From Flavobacterium aquaticum (GTDB lineage: Bacteria; Bacteroidota; Bacteroidia; Flavobacteriales; Flavobacteriaceae), in NCBI RefSeq assembly GCF_003259835.1, contig NZ_QLMI01000004.1, forward strand, positions 307,983 through 371,982: a stretch of 64,000 nt of DNA, in the 5' to 3' direction. The notes below the pieces were generated by a model that was not told the DNA's origin, made no database searches, and was given only the letters and a program-made list of their open reading frames with translations. Positions within the stretch are counted from its first letter, which is position 1; each line of letters opens with the position of its first letter. Positions 9,737 to 18,052 of this stretch are shown here, piece by piece. The translations under genes and the position numbers were made by a program.

Positions 9737-10099
9737 ATGAGAAAAATATTCTTTTGTCTAATTTTTCTTTTTTCAATTTTATCATTTAGTCAAAATACTT
9801 TGATAGGAAAATTTTGCTCAAATTCTAAAGAACAAAATACAATCTCAACTATCCAACAAAGTTGTTTTACTTTTAAAGAAGACGGAACTTTTATCGAAGA
9901 AATTAAACTTGATGTCTCTATAGTTTTAACAGGTAAATATCGTTTTTCAAACAATATAATTGAGTTAATTTATAATGATGAAACGAACGAAACTTCAATT
10001 TTAAAAATCATCAAGATTACTAACAAGAAAATTGTTTTTAGATATTTATCAAAAGACAAAAGCAGCAAAAGAAACACGCTTTACAAATCAATCCAATAG
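9737..10099 (+). CDS. Small secreted protein of unknown function (lipocalin-like pattern)
   Basis: 120 residues with a clear signal peptide (FFCLIFLFSILSFSQ). The mature part is beta-rich and reads like a small lipocalin/META-type barrel (LIGKFCSNS..., CFTFKEDGTFIEEI, LTGKYRFSNNIIELIY, KKIVFRYLSKD). Two cysteines in the mature part could form a disulfide. I do not recognise a family with certainty. Converges on the rhomboid gene with a 4-bp gap. Confidence 0.6.
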   Translation: MRKIFFCLIFLFSILSFSQNTLIGKFCSNSKEQNTISTIQQSCFTFKEDGTFIEEIKLDVSIVLTGKYRFSNNIIELIYNDETNETSILKIIKITNKKIVFRYLSKDKSSKRNTLYKSIQ

Positions 10100-10103
10100 A
10101 AAA

Positions 10104-10856
10104 TTACTTCTTCCCTCCTAAAAACTCATAAACAACTTTCATTGAAGAATTAAAATATTCTCTAATCACTTCTTCAGGTTTTGGTGGTGGATTAAAATTT
10201 CCTTTTTCATCGAAGTTTTTCATGAATGGATCGAGTTCAGGATTGAAATCGGGTTTTTCCCATTCATAGAAAATAGGTTTTGAAAATTGAGGTGTTTTTA
10301 GAACTAAAGCCAAGGCTAATCCCACAAGAAATCCTGCTAAATGGCCTTCCCACGAAATACCTTCTTTTACATTAGGAAACATATACCAAACACTTCCTCC
10401 GTATAAAATTACGATGGTAAATGATAAAGCTACCAATCGATAATATTTGGTAAAAATACCTTTGAAGAAAATAAAACTCACTAAAGCATAGATTAATCCA
10501 CTCGCACCAATGTGATAACTTGGTCTTCCTAGCAACCAAGTTCCTAATCCTGAAAATAGAATTCCTAAAAGCAAAACCACGAACGATTGCTCTTTATAGA
10601 AATATCTCAAGATTGGCAACAACACTAATAAAGCAACGGAATTATTTGCCAAATGCTCAATATCGCCATGTAAAAATGGACTAAATAGAATTCCTTTTAA
10701 TCCATACACTTCTCTTGGATAAATTCCAAAATGAGACAAATTATGTTGAAATTGTAATTCATACCAAAAAACCGACCATAAAGTCAATACAAAAAATAAC
10801 GGCAATAAAATGACCGCTTTTGTAAACTGAAAAGGATTATCGTGTTGTTTTTCCAT
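10104..10856 (-). CDS. Rhomboid-family intramembrane serine protease
   Basis: 250 residues with about six transmembrane helices. The catalytic Ser119 lies in GASG (HIGASGLIYALVSF) and the catalytic His172 in EGHLAGFLVG; HGDIEHLANN (His68, Asn71) supplies the conserved loop of the oxyanion region. Rhomboids cleave substrates within the membrane; the substrate here is unknown. The C-terminal about 60 residues are a soluble tail rich in Pro, Glu and Phe. Monocistronic, with a TATCTTTG box 14 nt upstream of the start. Confidence 0.92.
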   Translation of the reverse strand: MEKQHDNPFQFTKAVILLPLFFVLTLWSVFWYELQFQHNLSHFGIYPREVYGLKGILFSPFLHGDIEHLANNSVALLVLLPILRYFYKEQSFVVLLLGILFSGLGTWLLGRPSYHIGASGLIYALVSFIFFKGIFTKYYRLVALSFTIVILYGGSVWYMFPNVKEGISWEGHLAGFLVGLALALVLKTPQFSKPIFYEWEKPDFNPELDPFMKNFDEKGNFNPPPKPEEVIREYFNSSMKVVYEFLGGKK

Positions 10857-10869
10857 ATTGAATCGAACT

Positions 10870-10877
10870 CAAAGATA
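10870..10877 (-). promoter_or_regulatory. -7 promoter box of the rhomboid gene
   Basis: TATCTTTG on the minus strand, 13-14 nt before the ATG; no good -33 element at 19-21 bp. Confidence 0.4.
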
Positions 10878-10914
10878 AAGCCAAAAAGATAATTATGAAA
10901 TTATGGCAGACTTA

Positions 10915-10994
10915 TTTAAAACACATAGTCACATAAGTTTTTAATTTTTAACGCAAAGTCGCTAAGTTTTTCGCAAAGTAAGCCAAAGAAAACC
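10915..10994 (+). repeat. Dispersed intergenic repeat, copy 1 (about 80 bp)
   Basis: The segment contains AAACACATAGTCACATAAG, then TTTTTAACGCAAAGTCGC, then TTTTCGCAAAG. A close match in reverse orientation lies at 17981-18052, and a shorter one at 17686-17728. Neither mobile-element genes nor terminal inverted repeats are seen. Confidence 0.7.
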
Positions 10995-11173
10995 TCTAGA
11001 ATTAAAATGTAATTGATTCTAAAAAAGTTCGGTAAAAGATATAAACCTTCAAAGAAAATTGCCCACTTGAAGGACTTTTGAGGTATTCATAGCGTTACAC
11101 TTTTACAGAGTTCACAAAGCGAAGTCTATATAATCTTAAATAAATGAAATGCCTTTAATCAATAATTTTAAAA

Positions 11174-11196
11174 CCTATGTTTCTATGTGGTAAAAC
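11174..11196 (-). repeat. ACCACATAGAAACATAGG repeat, copy 1
   Basis: On the minus strand this reads TTTTACCACATAGAAACATAGG and is followed (towards 11140) by a diverged AAGGCATTT tract that is also seen after copy 2 at 18808. Confidence 0.65.
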
Positions 11197-11210
11197 TAAA
11201 AAGAATCGCA

Positions 11211-11218
11211 TATTTTTG
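11211..11218 (+). promoter_or_regulatory. -7 promoter box of rarA
   Basis: TATTTTTG matches TAnnTTTG, 12 nt before the ATG at 11231; no clear -33 box. Confidence 0.4.
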
Positions 11219-11230
11219 TAATTTTACGAC

Positions 11231-12508
11231 ATGAATCAACCATTAGCCGAACGCATTCGCCCACAACAATTATCGGATTACATCAGCCAATTGCATTTAG
11301 TTGGACCTGAAGGTTCGTTAACACAACAAATTGCCAAAGGATTAATTCCAAGTTTGATTTTATGGGGACCTCCAGGAACTGGAAAAACTACCTTGGCACA
11401 AATCATGGCGCAAGAAAGTAAACGTCCGTTTTACCAACTAAGTGCCATACATTCGGGTGTAAAAGACATTCGTGAAGTTATTGAAAAAGCGAAGCAAAGC
11501 AATGGTTTATTCACAGCTAAAAATCCGATTTTATTTATCGATGAGATTCATCGCTTTAGTAAATCGCAACAAGATTCTTTATTGGCGGCGGTGGAAAAAG
11601 GTTGGGTTACATTAATTGGAGCAACGACTGAAAATCCAAGTTTTGAAGTCATTCCCGCTTTATTGTCAAGATGTCAGGTATATGTATTGAATGCATTTAC
11701 TAAAGATGATTTGGAAGCCTTGTTATATCGTGCGATGAAAACTGATATTCAATTACAAAATAAAGATATTCAGTTAAAAGAAACTGAAGCTTTGTTAAGA
11801 CTTTCAGGTGGCGATGGAAGAAAATTATTAAACATTTTCGAATTAGTCATTAATGCTACAGAAAGCGATACCATTGAAATTACAAATGAAAAAGTAATGC
11901 AATTGGTGCAAAAAAATACGGTATTGTATGACAAAACTGGCGAACAACATTATGATATTGTTTCCGCATTCATAAAATCGATTCGCGGAAGCGACCCGAA
12001 TGGTGCGGTGTATTGGCTAGCCCGAATGATTGAAGGTGGAGAAGATGTAAAATTCATTGCCCGTAGAATGCTAATTTTAGCTAGTGAAGATATTGGAAAT
12101 GCGAATCCAACCGCTTTGATTATGGCGAATAATACATTTCAAGCGGTAACGACAATTGGTTATCCAGAAAGCCGAATTATTTTGAGTCAATGTGCGATTT
12201 ATTTAGCAACTTCAGCAAAAAGCAACGCCAGTTATATGGCAATTGGAAAAGCGCAACAAATGGTCAAACAAACTGGCGACCTACCGGTTCCTATTCATTT
12301 ACGAAATGCACCAACCAAATTGATGAAGGAATTAGGTTACGGAGAAGAATACAAATACTCACACGATTTCCCAAACAACTTTGCCGAACAAGAATTTTTA
12401 CCTACTGAAATATCTGAAACTAAATTTTTTGAACCAGGAGAAAATGCTCGTGAAAAAGAATTACGTCAATTTTTGAAAAATCGATGGAAAGATAAGTACG
12501 GATATTAG
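11231..12508 (+). CDS. rarA: Replication-associated recombination protein A (AAA+ ATPase)
   Basis: 425 residues, the usual RarA/MgsA/WRNIP1 length. Walker [10 protein letters not shown] (residues 46-54), Walker [11 protein letters not shown], sensor 1 [11 protein letters not shown] and the arginine finger region LLSRCQVY are all present, followed by the MgsA C-terminal tetramerisation region ([34 protein letters not shown]). RarA acts at stalled replication forks. Monocistronic; ends 2 bp from the convergent gene. Confidence 0.95.
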   Translation: MNQPLAERIRPQQLSDYISQLHLVGPEGSLTQQIAKGLIPSLILWGPPGTGKTTLAQIMAQESKRPFYQLSAIHSGVKDIREVIEKAKQSNGLFTAKNPILFIDEIHRFSKSQQDSLLAAVEKGWVTLIGATTENPSFEVIPALLSRCQVYVLNAFTKDDLEALLYRAMKTDIQLQNKDIQLKETEALLRLSGGDGRKLLNIFELVINATESDTIEITNEKVMQLVQKNTVLYDKTGEQHYDIVSAFIKSIRGSDPNGAVYWLARMIEGGEDVKFIARRMLILASEDIGNANPTALIMANNTFQAVTTIGYPESRIILSQCAIYLATSAKSNASYMAIGKAQQMVKQTGDLPVPIHLRNAPTKLMKELGYGEEYKYSHDFPNNFAEQEFLPTEISETKFFEPGENAREKELRQFLKNRWKDKYGY

Positions 12509-12510
12509 TC

Positions 12511-13236
12511 TTAAAACTTAACTTCAACATTTTCTGAAAACAATTTATCTCCTTCATAATATTCAAAAAACCAACCACTAGTTTTTTTCATTAAAACACC
12601 TGATCTAGAATCTTTATGAGCTAAAAAAACATTTTCAGCAGAAGTTTTCTTTAAAACAAAAATCGTTTCTGGTTTATCGTTTACAAGTTTATAACCGTTA
12701 GCCGTTGGAATTGCAAATAAAGTGTTTGTGGCTTCATTACTAGTAATAATTTCGTTTTTAGAAACTTCTACTACTTCTTTTGGAGTTTCCACAACTTCAA
12801 CATTTTGAATTACGTCTGCTTTTTTAAAATTTATTTTTCCTTTAAGTGATGATAAGGCTTCTCTGAAAGTTTGTGTGTAAGCTAATTTATATTGTTTTTC
12901 TCTACTTGTTCCTAATTCACTTTTTAGCAACACGTTATTTGTACAATCTTTTAATTCAAAATGAATCTTAGTTACAAACATATTGTTGTTTTCTAAAGCA
13001 TTTGCATATAAAGCTAAACATCTGTTTTTAGATAATTCATCTGGAAGTTTTTCATTATCGTAATACACTTCAAAACCTTCACTTTGAAAAAAAGATTTGC
13101 TTAATTCATTAAGTCCAAACTTATTTGGCTCTGTAAAAAAAGAAAACTGAGACGGAATAATGATGTATTTATAACTTTCTTGAGCAACAGAAACAAAACT
13201 TAAAAACAATCCGATAATTAAAACTACTTTCTTCAT
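12511..13236 (-). CDS. Secreted protein of unknown function
   Basis: 241 residues with a signal peptide (VVLIIGLFLSFVSVAQ). The N-terminal about 150 residues read like an alpha/beta periplasmic domain (YKYIIIPSQFSFF, LSKSFFQSEGFEVYYDNEKLP, RCLALYANALENNNMFVTKI). A Val/Glu-rich linker (VEVVETPKEVVEVSKNE) leads to a C-terminal beta region that ends MKKTSGWFFEYYEGDKL. It lies 2 bp downstream of the HAD gene stop, so the two are probably co-transcribed. I do not recognise the family. Confidence 0.6.
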   Translation of the reverse strand: MKKVVLIIGLFLSFVSVAQESYKYIIIPSQFSFFTEPNKFGLNELSKSFFQSEGFEVYYDNEKLPDELSKNRCLALYANALENNNMFVTKIHFELKDCTNNVLLKSELGTSREKQYKLAYTQTFREALSSLKGKINFKKADVIQNVEVVETPKEVVEVSKNEIITSNEATNTLFAIPTANGYKLVNDKPETIFVLKKTSAENVFLAHKDSRSGVLMKKTSGWFFEYYEGDKLFSENVEVKF

Positions 13237-13238
13237 AA

Positions 13239-13931
13239 CTATAATATATTTTTTAATTCTAATAAATGACTTACTTGTAAAACTGGATTTTCAACTACAA
13301 TATTTTGTTCATTAAAAAACACCGCTTCAATGCCAGCTTCTTGTGCTCCAACGATATCAGCTTCATAACTATCGCCTATCATTAAGCTTTCTTCTTTTGA
13401 AGCGTTTGCCAAAGATAAGGCAAAATCGAATATGTTTTTATGTGGTTTTTTAACTCCAGCCATTTCTGAATTGGTTATCGTTTCAAAATAATGATCAATA
13501 TTCGAATTTTTCATTTTTTTAGTTTGAACCGAAGCAAATCCGTTTGTTATAATATGTAATTGATATTTTGGTTTTAAATAATCCAACAACTCGATTGCGC
13601 CATCAAACAAGTGATTATATTCGGGTAAATATTTGATATATTCTTCGGATAAATGATGAATCATTTCGTCTGAAACTTCAAATTTTAAAGCATCAAAAAC
13701 GTCTTTCAAACGATAATAACGTAAATCGTCATGCGAAATTTGATTCACTTGGTACAATTTCCAATAATGTTGGTTTCTGGGAATGTAAATATTTAGAAAT
13801 TCCGATAATTCAATATCAAATCCTTGTTGTTTGAAAATCGTATCAAACGCAAATCCTGAATTTTTATCGAAATCCCAAAGCGTATGATCTAAATCGAAAA
13901 AGAGATGTTTTTTATGTTGGAATGATTTCAT
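13239..13931 (-). CDS. HAD-superfamily hydrolase, YjjG-type nucleotidase
   Basis: 231 residues from the ATG at 13931; a GTG at 13955 would add eight residues without similarity. HAD motif I is FFDLDHTLWDFD (nucleophile Asp13, Asp15), motif II IITNGF, and motif IV GDSYEADIVGAQEAG; a helical C1 cap lies between. The pattern fits the YjjG/pyrimidine 5'-nucleotidase group, which removes phosphate from (often non-canonical) pyrimidine nucleotides. Substrate is inferred, not shown. Likely co-transcribed with the secreted protein downstream. Confidence 0.82.
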   Translation of the reverse strand: MKSFQHKKHLFFDLDHTLWDFDKNSGFAFDTIFKQQGFDIELSEFLNIYIPRNQHYWKLYQVNQISHDDLRYYRLKDVFDALKFEVSDEMIHHLSEEYIKYLPEYNHLFDGAIELLDYLKPKYQLHIITNGFASVQTKKMKNSNIDHYFETITNSEMAGVKKPHKNIFDFALSLANASKEESLMIGDSYEADIVGAQEAGIEAVFFNEQNIVVENPVLQVSHLLELKNIL

Positions 13932-14024
13932 TTTATTTTTAAACACGAATTTCACGAATTGTCACCAATTATGATTTCGGTATGTTTCTAATTTACTACT
14001 GATTGTTTTAACCTTATGATTGTT

Positions 14025-14074
14025 TTAGCCCCGATGGGAGCGACACCTTGTATAGCGGACAGCGGGATCAAGCC
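14025..14074 (+). repeat. Probable dispersed intergenic element (AGCCCCGATGGGAGCG type)
   Basis: A G+C-rich 50-bp island in AT-rich DNA: AGCCCCGATGGGAGCGAC, then ATAGCGGACAGCGGGA. CCCG and CGGG ends can pair. Similar sequences are, from memory, frequent between genes in Flavobacterium genomes. It lies just beyond the terminator of the minus-strand ABC operon; only one copy is in this window. Confidence 0.5.
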
Positions 14075-14075
14075 A

Positions 14076-14102
14076 TTAAAAAAAGCCCAAACGAATGGGC
14101 TT
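14076..14102 (-). terminator. Intrinsic terminator of the ABC/DUF3299 operon
   Basis: Minus strand: AAGCCCA-6 nt-TGGGCTT followed by a T-run, 5 nt after the stop at 14108. Confidence 0.85.
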
Positions 14103-14107
14103 CTAAT

Positions 14108-14599
14108 TTATTTGCTTTGAGAGATAATTACGGCGTCTTCGATATGGTAAATCCAATCTTCAACGTCGGTTTCGTTATATCTAAAAGTTCCTTTCAACGT
14201 TACATAGGTATCGGTTTTTAACTTTGGAAAAGCGCCACCTTTAAATTTGATTCCAGCAATAGTCTCTGGTCCTGATTTTCCACAGAAGAAACAAGCTGCG
14301 AATACGTTTTTACTTAATGCATAGTTTTTGTTATCAATTGGCACAATAAATCCGCTCATGAAAACGGTTTTCTTTTGCATCATTTTCAATTTCATGTTCA
14401 CTTGTGGAAATTCTACTTCGCCATAAGTCGCGTGTTTTTTACGAACATATTTGATATCACCTAACATTTTCCATGTAAGTGTATCTGCTGCTACTGATGA
14501 TTTGTTAGTAGTTTTTACTGATGAAGTTGTACTACCTGAAAAGCTCATCATCGAAATAAAAACGACTAAAGCCAAACTTAATTTAATATAATTACGCAT
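14108..14599 (-). CDS. Exported DUF3299-like protein
   Basis: 163 residues with a signal peptide (LSLALVVFISMMSFSG). The mature part has the DUF3299-type layout: LTWKMLGDIKYV, then FMSGFIVPIDNKNY, then ACFFCGKSGPETIAGIKF, then VTLKGTFRYNE. The CFFC pair of cysteines could bind a metal or cycle as a thiol pair. Third gene of an operon; it overlaps the permease gene by 8 nt, so it is almost certainly its functional partner. In other bacteria DUF3299 proteins sit beside metal-linked ABC transporters, which suggests a role in periplasmic metal handling, but no biochemical role is established from sequence. Confidence 0.7.
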   Translation of the reverse strand: MRNYIKLSLALVVFISMMSFSGSTTSSVKTTNKSSVAADTLTWKMLGDIKYVRKKHATYGEVEFPQVNMKLKMMQKKTVFMSGFIVPIDNKNYALSKNVFAACFFCGKSGPETIAGIKFKGGAFPKLKTDTYVTLKGTFRYNETDVEDWIYHIEDAVIISQSK

Positions 14600-15851
14600 T
14601 TGCTAATGTTTTTGAAATATTTAAATTGTAGGCTTTTATAGCTGGAATTAACGCTGCAATAAAGCCCACAAATATAGTTAGTAAAAATAAAGTTCCTTCT
14701 TTCTCCCAAATAAATTCGTATGGATTGAAACTCATTTTGAAATCTTCTTCGGCTGAGTTGGACAACATACTTAATCCTACTCTTCCCAAAATCGTACCAA
14801 AAATAAATCCAACCACACATAAAAGCAAACTTTCAATCATTACCACTTTTAAAAGCTGTAATCTTTTGGCTCCGTTGACACGCATTAAGGCAAATTCATT
14901 TTCACGTTCTTTCAATGTATTGTAAAGAGCGATGAAAATCGAAATTCCTGAAATTAACATAATTCCATAAGCTAAATATTGCAATGCTGAAATTCCAATT
15001 CCAAATAAAGAGAATAAACGATTTACTTCGATAGCTGGAGAAGCGACTTGCATTTTAGTATTTTGTGCTATGATTCTTGGCCAAGTTACAATTCCCATTT
15101 TGTTACGGAATTTTAGTAAAACAGCTGTGATTTCCATTCCAGGTTCGTCTAAAGTCATGTCTGCTTCTTCGTGATGTTCTTCTCCTTCTACATGAATGTG
15201 ACCTTCTTCACCATGAGCAGGATTTTCTTCTTCACCATGACTGCCGTGCATTTGCCAAACACTTGGAATCGTACATAAAATTAAATTATCAACTACTTTT
15301 CCTGTTGGTTTTGCAATTCCGACAACTTTATATCCGTAATGGTCATGAACTTCTCCTTCAGCTGCATCACCATGCGAACCGAAAAACTCATCTCCAATTT
15401 TTAAACTTAATTTTTGAGCGATATCACTTCCGATTACGACTTCGAAGTTTTTTTCGAAAAGTTTTCCTTCGGATATTTCTGCCCCATATTTTTCTAAATA
15501 ATCAGGAGTTGTTCCTAAGATTTTATAACCGCGATAATTATCTCCAAATGCCAATGGAATTGCTTTTTGAACAAATGGATGTTGCATCCAAACTTTTGCC
15601 GAATCGTAGCTAATATTTCCTGTTGGAGAATCCACTTGGTAAACAGAAGATAAAATCAATTGTAATGGACTTCCTTGCGCTCCCATTACTAAATCAACTC
15701 CATCAATATTACTAGAAAATTTTTCTTCAAATTGCTTTTCGACTAAAACTAAAGTCGTAATAATCGCTACACTTGAGGTTAGCAAAACAACACTCAAGAT
15801 GGTATTTAATGGTTTGAACCATATATTTTTCCATGCTAATTTTGCTATCAT
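14592..15851 (-). CDS. MacB/FtsX-type ABC permease with a His/Glu-rich extracytoplasmic loop
   Basis: 419 residues. One N-terminal transmembrane helix (about 15-37), a large MacB-like periplasmic domain, then three C-terminal helices (about 280-300, 340-360, 385-405), the FtsX/MacB topology. Residues 202-231 contain seven histidines and many glutamates (HGSHGEEENPAHGEEG, HIHVEGEEHHEE), with another His-rich patch at 160-172 (SHGDAAEGEVHDHYG). Such loops usually bind Zn, Ni or Cu. Start overlaps the ATPase stop by 4 nt. Type VII ABC proteins act as mechanotransmitters or exporters rather than classical importers, so direction of action is unclear. Confidence 0.82.
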   Translation of the reverse strand: MIAKLAWKNIWFKPLNTILSVVLLTSSVAIITTLVLVEKQFEEKFSSNIDGVDLVMGAQGSPLQLILSSVYQVDSPTGNISYDSAKVWMQHPFVQKAIPLAFGDNYRGYKILGTTPDYLEKYGAEISEGKLFEKNFEVVIGSDIAQKLSLKIGDEFFGSHGDAAEGEVHDHYGYKVVGIAKPTGKVVDNLILCTIPSVWQMHGSHGEEENPAHGEEGHIHVEGEEHHEEADMTLDEPGMEITAVLLKFRNKMGIVTWPRIIAQNTKMQVASPAIEVNRLFSLFGIGISALQYLAYGIMLISGISIFIALYNTLKERENEFALMRVNGAKRLQLLKVVMIESLLLCVVGFIFGTILGRVGLSMLSNSAEEDFKMSFNPYEFIWEKEGTLFLLTIFVGFIAALIPAIKAYNLNISKTLANA

Positions 15852-16477
15852 ATCAAGGTAATTTTATTGATAAATCTTTCTTTAATTCTGTTGTCATGCG
15901 TAACGATTAGCAAAGCCGCTTTGTATTCTTTCGACAATGAAGTCAACAATTCGATTACTTTCTCCGCATTTTTATCATCTAAACTTGATGTCGGTTCGTC
16001 TGCCAAAAGCACTTTTGGTTCATTCATCAACGCTCGGGCAATCGAAACACGTTGTTGTTGCCCAATACTTAATTGCGATGGTAATTTAGACGCTTGGCTT
16101 TCGATTCCCAATTGTTCTAAAAGTTTCTTAGCTCTTTTCGTATGCTTTTTACCCGTTGCTAACCAACTTGCCATTTCCAAATTTTCTAAAACCGTCAACG
16201 CGCCAATAAAATGCGATTTTTGAAAAACCACTCCAATGTGTTTTCCACGAAATTTATCGGTTGCTTTTTCAGAAAGGGAAACGATATCGGTTTTATCGAT
16301 TTCGATTTCGCCCGTTTTTGGTTTTAACAAGCCTGCTAAAATATGCAAATAGGTAGTTTTTCCTTTTCCAGAATCACCTGTAATCAACAAAGTACTTCCC
16401 GCTTCACAATACAAATCGGGCATGTGAAAGATTTGGTCTTTGGTGTAGGAAAAAGTGATGTTTTTGGTGCTAATCAT
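15848..16477 (-). CDS. ABC transporter ATP-binding protein (LolD/MacB type)
   Basis: 209 residues. Walker A GDSGKGKTT (34-42), Q-loop FQKSHFIGALTV, signature LSIGQQQRVSIARAL, Walker B VLLADEPTSSLD and H-loop VTHD are intact. It is short, as LolD/MacB-type ATPases are. First gene of the three-gene operon with the His-rich permease and the DUF3299 protein. Confidence 0.9.
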   Translation of the reverse strand: MISTKNITFSYTKDQIFHMPDLYCEAGSTLLITGDSGKGKTTYLHILAGLLKPKTGEIEIDKTDIVSLSEKATDKFRGKHIGVVFQKSHFIGALTVLENLEMASWLATGKKHTKRAKKLLEQLGIESQASKLPSQLSIGQQQRVSIARALMNEPKVLLADEPTSSLDDKNAEKVIELLTSLSKEYKAALLIVTHDNRIKERFINKITLI

Positions 16478-16550
16478 AGTTCAACGAACATTAATTTTAG
16501 TGTTGCAAGATAAGAAATTGAATAGAAAAATTTCTTAAATAATTTCTAAT

Positions 16551-16582
16551 AAAAAACCTTGTGATTTACTTTCATCACAAGG
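16551..16582 (-). terminator. Intrinsic terminator of the superoxide dismutase gene
   Basis: CCTTGTGAT-8 nt-ATCACAAGG, with a T-run on the minus strand (16556-16551), about 23 nt after the stop at 16606. Confidence 0.85.
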
Positions 16583-16605
16583 CATTTATATTTTAATCTC
16601 AAATA

Positions 16606-17604
16606 TTATTCTTCATCATGCGTACACAATCCTACAATCGTATGAAAAGTATCGTGTAAACCATTTAAAGCTTTAGTGATTTTCTCGTCAGAAGCTTTAG
16701 ATTTTACTAATTTATCTAATGCTTTACTATCTTTAGCTAATTTATTAACCGAAGCTACAATTTGTTTTTTATTGAATTCCGCTGGAATTTTTGCCATTTT
16801 TAAAGTATTAGCTTTTTCAGCCATTTCAGCACTTCTCTCTTTGATAGGTTGTAAATTCCCTTCTTCACTTGGATGAAAAGTTTGCGACATCACTTTGTGA
16901 AACGTTTTGATTTCTGGCCAAGAAGCAAAAGTATCTGGTTTTGGCATCGCTGCTTTGTATCTTTTACTTACTTCTGTCCAGTTTACAACACTCCATAAAG
17001 CAGATAAATAATCGGCTCTTTTGTTTTGGTATTTTAAGTAATAGGCATGTTCCCAAACATCGATTCCGAAGATTGGAGTTCCTTTTACTTCTGCAATATC
17101 CATCAATGGATTATCTTGATTTGGCGTTGAACTCACTACTAATTTTCCTTCTTTAGTAACAACCAACCAAGCCCAACCTGAACCAAAACGACTTGCTCCA
17201 GCGGCATTTAATTTTTCTTTTAAAACGTCTATACTTCCGAAAGTTTCAATTACTGCTTTTTCTAATTCAGCCGACATTTTAGTATTTTTCTCTGGTGTTA
17301 AAACTGACCAAAACAACTCGTGGTTATAATGCCCACCACCGTTATTACGAACTGCTGCTGGCATAGTAGAAATCTTTGCAAAAATTTCGTTTAAGCTTAA
17401 TTTTTCATCTGCAGTTCCTGCTAAAGCAGTATTTAAATTTTTAACATACGCAGCATGATGCTTGCTGTAGTGAATTTCCATAGTTTGTGCATCTACAAAT
17501 GGCTCCAAAGCATTGTACGCATAAGGCAAAGCTTTTTGTGTAAACTGCGCCGAAGCAGTAAGAGTTACTAAAAGTGTTGCAACTAAAAGTTTTATATTTT
17601 TCAT
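16606..17604 (-). CDS. Exported Fe/Mn superoxide dismutase with C-terminal helical His/Met/Cys domain
   Basis: 332 residues, against about 200 for a normal enzyme. A signal peptide (LLVATLLVTLTASAQ) exports it. Residues about 22-217 are a complete SOD with metal ligands His45, His95 (YNHELFW), Asp182 and His186 (DVWEHAYYLKY), and NNGGGH at 88-92, which is typical of Mn or cambialistic enzymes rather than Fe enzymes. It converts superoxide to oxygen and hydrogen peroxide outside the cytoplasm. Residues about 221-332 form an extra, mostly helical domain holding His236, Met239, His244, His317, His321, Cys327 and His329, which could bind heme or metal. Monocistronic with its own terminator. Confidence 0.88.
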   Translation of the reverse strand: MKNIKLLVATLLVTLTASAQFTQKALPYAYNALEPFVDAQTMEIHYSKHHAAYVKNLNTALAGTADEKLSLNEIFAKISTMPAAVRNNGGGHYNHELFWSVLTPEKNTKMSAELEKAVIETFGSIDVLKEKLNAAGASRFGSGWAWLVVTKEGKLVVSSTPNQDNPLMDIAEVKGTPIFGIDVWEHAYYLKYQNKRADYLSALWSVVNWTEVSKRYKAAMPKPDTFASWPEIKTFHKVMSQTFHPSEEGNLQPIKERSAEMAEKANTLKMAKIPAEFNKKQIVASVNKLAKDSKALDKLVKSKASDEKITKALNGLHDTFHTIVGLCTHDEE

Positions 17605-17685
17605 GATATTTTAATTTTTGATAAAAATACGGCTTATGGATTAGATAAAAAATTAAGAATTCTTAAAATTTCTATAATTCTTGGT

Positions 17686-17728
17686 TTAAACGCAAAGACG
17701 CTAAGTATTTTCGCAATGTTCGCTAAGG
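17686..17728 (+). repeat. Dispersed intergenic repeat, partial copy 2
   Basis: AAACGCAAAGACGCTAAG followed by TTTTCGCAATG and CGCTAAGG; matches the core of the 10915-10994 repeat in the same orientation. Confidence 0.6.
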
Positions 17729-17980
17729 AATCCACTTTAGTATTCTTTAAAGTGTTCCAAAAGCAAAGCGTCTCTGTGAATCTCTCTCAACATAAATTTA
17801 TTCAAAAAAAACTCTGTGAATCTCTTTGTAAATTCTTGTCAATAAAAAACTATGTGACTGTGTGCTTCAAAATTAAAATCGCATAACACCCCTAAAGTCC
17901 CCTCAAGGGGACAATTCTTCTATAAACTTTTTACTTTATCATTTTTTGTTTAGAATCTTATAATTTTCAAGGGTATACTT

Positions 17981-18052
17981 TTGCTTTCTTTGCGAAAACC
18001 CTTGGCGACTTTGCGTTAAAAATTAAAATCTATGTGTCTATGTGTTTTAAAA
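17981..18052 (-). repeat. Dispersed intergenic repeat, copy 3
   Basis: Read on the minus strand it gives TTTTAAAACACATAGACAC, TTTTAACGCAAAGTCGCCAAG and TTTTCGCAAAGAAAGC, collinear with the 10915-10994 copy with few substitutions. It ends at the radC stop codon. Confidence 0.7.

Larger units (their letters stand above)
10857..11230. other. Intergenic region with dispersed repeats between divergent genes
   Basis: A 374-bp gap without a credible ORF. It holds one copy of an approximately 80-bp repeat (10915-10994), a copy of the ACCACATAGAAACATAGG repeat in reverse orientation (11174-11196), a weak inverted repeat CCTTCAA/TTGAAGG (about 11046-11073), and promoter boxes for the flanking genes (10870-10877 minus, 11211-11218 plus). 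Confidence 0.6.

Noticed and set aside
15263..15613. Open frame on the plus strand opposite the His-rich permease
   Set aside because: Composition follows the complement of the permease; no start context or motif.
17897..17912. GTCCCCT/AGGGGAC hairpin as a terminator
   Set aside because: No T-run follows on either strand and it is far from gene ends; it is more likely part of a dispersed repeat.
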